A stretch of 6,316 nt of DNA from Schlegelella_A sp035493195. Lineage in GTDB: Bacteria; Pseudomonadota; Gammaproteobacteria; Burkholderiales; Burkholderiaceae_C. Numbering within the stretch: position 1 is the stretch's first letter; every line of letters begins with the position of its first letter. Shown here piece after piece: positions 5,719-6,316 of this stretch. The notes beneath the pieces are model-generated. The model was not told where the DNA came from. It made no database searches and saw only the letters and a program-made list of their open reading frames with translations. Position numbers and translations under genes: made by a program. The stretch is taken from positions 1 to 6,316 of the forward strand of contig DATJIM010000389.1 of the NCBI GenBank assembly GCA_035493195.1. The letters are read 5' to 3'.

Positions 5719-6316
5719 ATGGACGTCGAACACATCAATGCCATCGGCAACCGGATCGCCGACCTGACCCGGCGGACCGTCGACCTTCGGGGGTATCTTT
5801 GACTACGACCGCAAGTCGCTCCGCCTGAACGAGGTCAACGCCGCCCTCGAGAACCCGAACGTCTGGAACGAGCCGAAGCGCGCGCAGGAGCTCGGCCGCG
5901 AGAAGCGACTGCTCGACGACGTCGTCTCGACGATCGACCACCTGACCGCGGGCCTTGCCGACAACAGCGAGCTCTACGAGCTGTCGAAGGACGAAGGCGA
6001 CGACACGAGCCTGCTCTCGATCGACGCCGACGCCTCGCGGCTCGAGGCGCGGATCGCCGAGCTCGAGTTCCGCCGGATGTTCAACAATCCGGCCGACCCG
6101 AGCAACTGCTTCATCGACATCCAGGCCGGCGCCGGCGGCACCGAGGCGTGTGACTGGGCGGCGATGCTGCTGCGCCAGTACCTGAAGTACTGCGAGAAGA
6201 AGGGCTTCAAGACCGAGGTCCTCGAGCAGACCGAGGGCGACGTCGCCGGCATCCGCAGCGCGACGATCAAGGTCGAGGGCGAGTACGCGTTCGGGCTGCT
6301 GCGCACCGAGACCGGC
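5719..6316 (+). CDS. prfB: Peptide chain release factor 2 (RF2), programmed +1 frameshift, C-terminus missing
   Basis: Class I release factor that reads UGA and UAA stop codons and releases the finished peptide from the ribosome. The first 27 codons (MDVEHINAIG to LRGYL) end at an in-frame TGA (5800-5802). Reading continues one base later from GAC at 5801, giving DYDRKSLRLNEVN and so on without interruption to the window edge. In all 199 residues are present. This is the classical RF2 frameshift, not a broken gene. Recognisable RF2 segments include ENPNVWNEPKRAQEL (44-58), AGAGGTEACDWAAMLLRQY (136-154) and TEGDVAGIRSATIKVEGEYA (171-190). The SPF and GGQ motifs would lie beyond position 6316. 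The ATG lies 9 bases after the hydrolase stop, with only a weak AGAAG ribosome-binding site, so co-transcription with the hydrolase is likely. In many proteobacteria lysS follows prfB; that cannot be seen here. Confidence 0.97.
5788..5803 (+). promoter_or_regulatory. prfB programmed +1 ribosomal frameshift site
   Basis: The site consists of a Shine-Dalgarno-like CGGGGG (5788-5793), TAT, then the slippery CTT (5797-5799) followed by TGA C (5800-5803). The peptidyl-tRNA on CTT slips to TTT, so T5800 is skipped as a codon start and GAC is read next. In E. coli the same element is AGGGGG TAT CTT TGA C; here only the first base of the hexamer differs. In the known mechanism, scarce RF2 makes the ribosome pause at UGA and shift, giving more RF2, whereas ample RF2 terminates after codon 27. 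The autoregulatory loop is established for the family and inferred here from the intact element. Confidence 0.96.

Noticed and set aside
5719..5802. prfB as a pseudogene with a nonsense or frameshift mutation
   Set aside because: The CTT TGA C context with the upstream G-rich element and spacer is the known programmed site, and the downstream frame is intact.

Overview
The window is a GC-rich, gene-dense chromosomal segment that reads like ordinary core and accessory metabolism of a proteobacterium. A betaproteobacterium (Burkholderiales-like) is my best guess. This rests on strong G/C preference at third codon positions, a CHRD lipoprotein with a classical lipobox, a YihY-type membrane protein, and a prfB gene with the classical +1 frameshift cassette. 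Assignment to a genus is not possible by eye. I see no phage, transposon, CRISPR, tRNA or rRNA sequence.

Layout: Positions 1-1960 hold a minus-strand pair. A six-helix YihY/BrkB-family membrane protein is followed after 4 bases by a sulfatase that runs off the left edge of the window. A 93-base divergent spacer (1961-2053) separates this pair from a short plus-strand lipoprotein gene with a CHRD domain (2054-2491). That gene ends at a strong hairpin terminator (2496-2521). Converging on the same terminator is a second minus-strand pair: a GNAT acetyltransferase (4186-4683) whose stop codon overlaps the GTG start of an AMP-forming acyl-CoA synthetase (2519-4189). A 66-base divergent spacer follows. 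Next comes a plus-strand alpha/beta hydrolase (4750-5709) and, 9 bases further, prfB (peptide chain release factor 2), whose 5' part is in the window and whose reading frame shifts at 5797-5803.

How the genes work together: The two minus-strand pairs look like small operons. The acetyltransferase/acyl-CoA synthetase pair is the more suggestive, because GNAT enzymes are known in other systems to acetylate the catalytic lysine of AMP-forming ligases; that link is only inference here. The hydrolase and prfB are close enough to be co-transcribed, although their functions are unrelated. The points most worth checking are the prfB recoding site, the GNAT-ligase coupling, possible leaderless starts in the 4684-4749 spacer, and a 5'-leader hairpin ahead of the lipoprotein. 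I did not find a convincing undescribed system in this window.
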